Shown here: piece by piece, positions 15,852 to 17,957 of the stretch | Numbering within the stretch: position 1 is the first letter of the stretch | How the letters are laid out: every line of letters begins with the position of its first letter | Assembly (NCBI GenBank): GCA_051748565.1 | Contig: JBNJHN010000039.1 | Location: 1 to 17,957 of the forward strand | Reading direction: 5' to 3' | Length of the DNA: 17,957 bases | Source: SKPH01 sp051748565 | GTDB taxonomy: Bacteria; Bacillota; Dethiobacteria; DTU022 | Program-made: the position numbers and the translations under genes | The notes under the pieces: model-generated | What the model saw: only the letters and a program-made list of their open reading frames with translations | Told to the model about the DNA's origin: nothing | The model's database searches: none

Positions 15852-17957
15852 ATGGCAGAACTATTCACAGTAGAAATCCGGGACATGATTGTTGTAAGCG
15901 TATTACCCCTCCTGATTGTGCTCATTCCAATTGCAGGTTCGGCTTTCATCGGCCTGGCTGGATTGAGATCATTTCAAATGCGCAATATACTTGCCGCTTC
16001 TGTAGCCGGTTTTTCATTCTACCTTACTGTGGAGCTTTTTTTAACTGTACTGCAGGGTTATACAGTTTTCTATCAGCTGCCACCCCTTGCCGGAATAGCA
16101 ATGAGTTTTCGAGTTGATCTTACCGGCAGTGTTTTTGCCCTTTTTTCTGCTTTAATCTGGTTTTTAGCCACGCTTGTTTCTATTCCCTACATGCTACATG
16201 AACATAACCAAACCCGTTATTATGTTTTTCTGATCCTGACTCTCGGTGGTTGCCTCGGGGTTTTTTTAAGCGGTGATTTTCTCGCCCTTTTCCTGTTCTT
16301 TGAATTGATGACTCTTGCAGCTTATGCCCTGGTAGTTCACAGCCAAACTGATGAGGCTATCTATGCAGGCGGCAATTATTTGTATCTTGGTTTAATCGGG
16401 GGCCTTTCTCTGCTCAGCGGTATTATTTTGCTTAATACATACATCGGTACTGTGAATATTGCACCAATGCTGCAGGAAATTGTACTTTTGAAAGAATTGG
16501 CTGCTGTAATTGCATTTCTTATGATCATTGGATTTGGGGTGAAGGCAGGGATGATTCCCCTGCATATCTGGCTGCCTCAGGCTCACCCGGTTGCGCCTTC
16601 TCCGGCCAGCGCCCTGCTCTCGGGGATCATGATTAAAACAGGGGCTTACGGCATAATTCGTGTTGTAATTATGCTTTATACACCGGGCCAGGGTTATGCC
16701 GAAAGTGAACTATGGCATTATACGGAAAACTTTGGTCACATAATAATCTGGATGGGTATTATGACCATGCTTTTAGCGGCCCTGATGGCTGTTCTGCAGA
16801 ATAATGCCAAAACCCTTTTAGCTTACAGCAGTATCAGCCAGATGGGTTATATTTTAATGGGTATCGGAGCTGCAGGTTATCTTGGCTATGACGGTCCGAT
16901 GGGTTTCGGTGGTTTTTCATACCACATCATTAACCATGCTTTTTTCAAATCGGGAATGTTTATTTTTTTTGGGATCATTTACGCCCGCCTGCATGAAAAA
17001 AGGCTTGATCATCTTGGCGGTCTGTGGAGAAAGTTTCCTTTTACATGTGCCGCATTCGCAGTCTGTGCAGCAGGAATTACCGGCATTCCCGGTTTTAACG
17101 GTTATGTAAGTAAGACCCTGCTTCATCATGCCATTGTTTATGCTTATGAGCATAATTATCTCTGGGATTTATGGCTTGCAGAAAAGCTTTTTATGCTTAC
17201 CAGCGGGCTGACTGTTTGTTATATTGCCAAGCTTTTCATATCATTATTCCTGGGACCGCATGCCCCGGGCCTTGAAGCAAAATTGGGAAGCATTGATAAT
17301 GGAGAGACCTGGATAGAAAGATTTGTTGCAATCTCTTTCATTGGAGTAATCAGTTTTTTAGGATTGTCTTCACCTCTTATGTTAAAGAATGTGATTGTAC
17401 CCATGGCCAAGGCCTTTACCTATTCAGAATATTATTTAAATTACCTGGCTAACACCGGTGTCTGGTATTTGAAAGATCTTTTTGGCATTGTTATTGCTTT
17501 CGTTCTCGGAACCGTTTTTTATATTGTGTTTAAACGAAAAGACCTTTTTTCTTTTCAACCGCCTTCTTACCTAAGTGTGGAACATACAATTTATCTGCCG
17601 GCCATTGCCCTGCTTAACAAATCTTTTACCCGGAGTGGGCGTGTTATAGACGATACTCTCAACCGGGGTTTTCACCGTGCCCCGGTCCTTTTGGCGAAGA
17701 CATCCACCGGTGCAGACTCTTTTGATGAGCTTTTTTTCAGCAGCATGGGCAACTGCATTGTACAGACTACTGCCCAGACCTGGGACACCATTTATTTATC
17801 ATGGATGGGCCTAGTTGAATTTGTATTTGGCGGTATCGGCCAGCACTTAAGAAAGGCTTTCATATTATTATTCAAGTTTGATTACAGTGCGCGAGGGGAC
17901 AAGCGTTTTCAGGTAATCAGCATATCGAACATAGACTTTGATTTATATATTGTATTA
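15852..17957 (+). CDS. HyfB/NuoL-like antiporter subunit, second paralogue, 3' end outside the window
   Basis: An open frame of 702 codons from ATG 15852 to the window edge with no stop. AAGGGG at 15839-15844 is the likely ribosome site. It is a paralogue of the 667-residue protein at 7939-9942, with shared stretches such as FGVKAG-MIPLHIWLP, HPVAP-PASALLSGIMIKTGAYGIIR and NGY-SKTLLHHAIV. Channel residues are kept: E151, K231, K262, H358/H362, K366 and K421. Both have a long C-terminal extension with the shared motif ISNI(D/E)FD. By comparison with the paralogue about 20-25 residues are missing, ending in a last membrane helix. It opens a new operon running out of the window, probably more ion-pump or hydrogenase-type genes. 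Its job is inferred from family only. Confidence 0.87.
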   Translation, partial: MAELFTVEIRDMIVVSVLPLLIVLIPIAGSAFIGLAGLRSFQMRNILAASVAGFSFYLTVELFLTVLQGYTVFYQLPPLAGIAMSFRVDLTGSVFALFSALIWFLATLVSIPYMLHEHNQTRYYVFLILTLGGCLGVFLSGDFLALFLFFELMTLAAYALVVHSQTDEAIYAGGNYLYLGLIGGLSLLSGIILLNTYIGTVNIAPMLQEIVLLKELAAVIAFLMIIGFGVKAGMIPLHIWLPQAHPVAPSPASALLSGIMIKTGAYGIIRVVIMLYTPGQGYAESELWHYTENFGHIIIWMGIMTMLLAALMAVLQNNAKTLLAYSSISQMGYILMGIGAAGYLGYDGPMGFGGFSYHIINHAFFKSGMFIFFGIIYARLHEKRLDHLGGLWRKFPFTCAAFAVCAAGITGIPGFNGYVSKTLLHHAIVYAYEHNYLWDLWLAEKLFMLTSGLTVCYIAKLFISLFLGPHAPGLEAKLGSIDNGETWIERFVAISFIGVISFLGLSSPLMLKNVIVPMAKAFTYSEYYLNYLANTGVWYLKDLFGIVIAFVLGTVFYIVFKRKDLFSFQPPSYLSVEHTIYLPAIALLNKSFTRSGRVIDDTLNRGFHRAPVLLAKTSTGADSFDELFFSSMGNCIVQTTAQTWDTIYLSWMGLVEFVFGGIGQHLRKAFILLFKFDYSARGDKRFQVISISNIDFDLYIVL

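Noticed and set aside
1..17957. CRISPR arrays, insertion sequences, phage genes or integration sites
   Set aside because: No spaced direct repeat array, transposase, integrase or tRNA-end repeat was seen; the tRNA at the left edge has no second copy of its 3' end in the window.

Overview
The window looks like chromosome from an anaerobic, low-to-mid GC bacterium of the Clostridia/Bacillota type. Supporting signs are strong AGGAGG ribosome binding sites, a perfect sigma-A promoter (TTGACA-N17-TATAAT), frequent GTG/TTG starts, a selenocysteine formate dehydrogenase and Mrp-type ion pump genes. The taxon is inferred from style and gene content, not from a marker gene.

Layout: (1) A tRNA-Arg(CCT) on the minus strand at the left edge, with its own promoter. 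(2) A ~535 bp gene-free control region holding a consensus promoter, a terminator-like hairpin and a perfect 16-bp palindrome. (3) A plus-strand operon of five genes: fdhE, fdhA, fdhB, rnfC, rnfD. fdhA is read through an in-frame UGA (2127-2129) followed by a textbook bacterial SECIS hairpin. (4) A 215 bp convergent gap with a long hairpin. (5) A minus-strand operon of ten tightly packed genes read from 15521 down to 7939. In transcription order these are mrpB, mrpC, mrpD, mrpE, mrpF, mrpG, an MbhD-like gene, an MbhE-like gene, a second MrpD/NuoM-like gene and a HyfB/NuoL-like gene. (6) A 330 bp divergent intergenic region. (7) A plus-strand gene, cut by the window edge, for a second HyfB/NuoL-like subunit.

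Proposed working: FdhA carries a Tat signal, so formate is probably oxidised, or CO2 reduced, outside the cytoplasmic membrane. FdhB, a four-cluster [4Fe-4S] protein with a C-terminal membrane anchor, carries the electrons. The usual cytochrome b gamma subunit is missing. In its place the operon has only the RnfC and RnfD parts of the Rnf complex, the NADH/FMN/FeS subunit and the membrane FMN subunit. This suggests an outer-face formate to inner-face NAD(H) electron path, FdhA-FdhB-RnfD-RnfC, which could run in reverse to make formate from NADH using membrane potential. The facing operon encodes a multi-subunit ion pump in which the normal MrpA is split into three separate genes and three antiporter-like subunits are present; a fourth starts the divergent operon. 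Whether the pump physically joins the formate/Rnf module is inference: the two sets lie on opposite strands.
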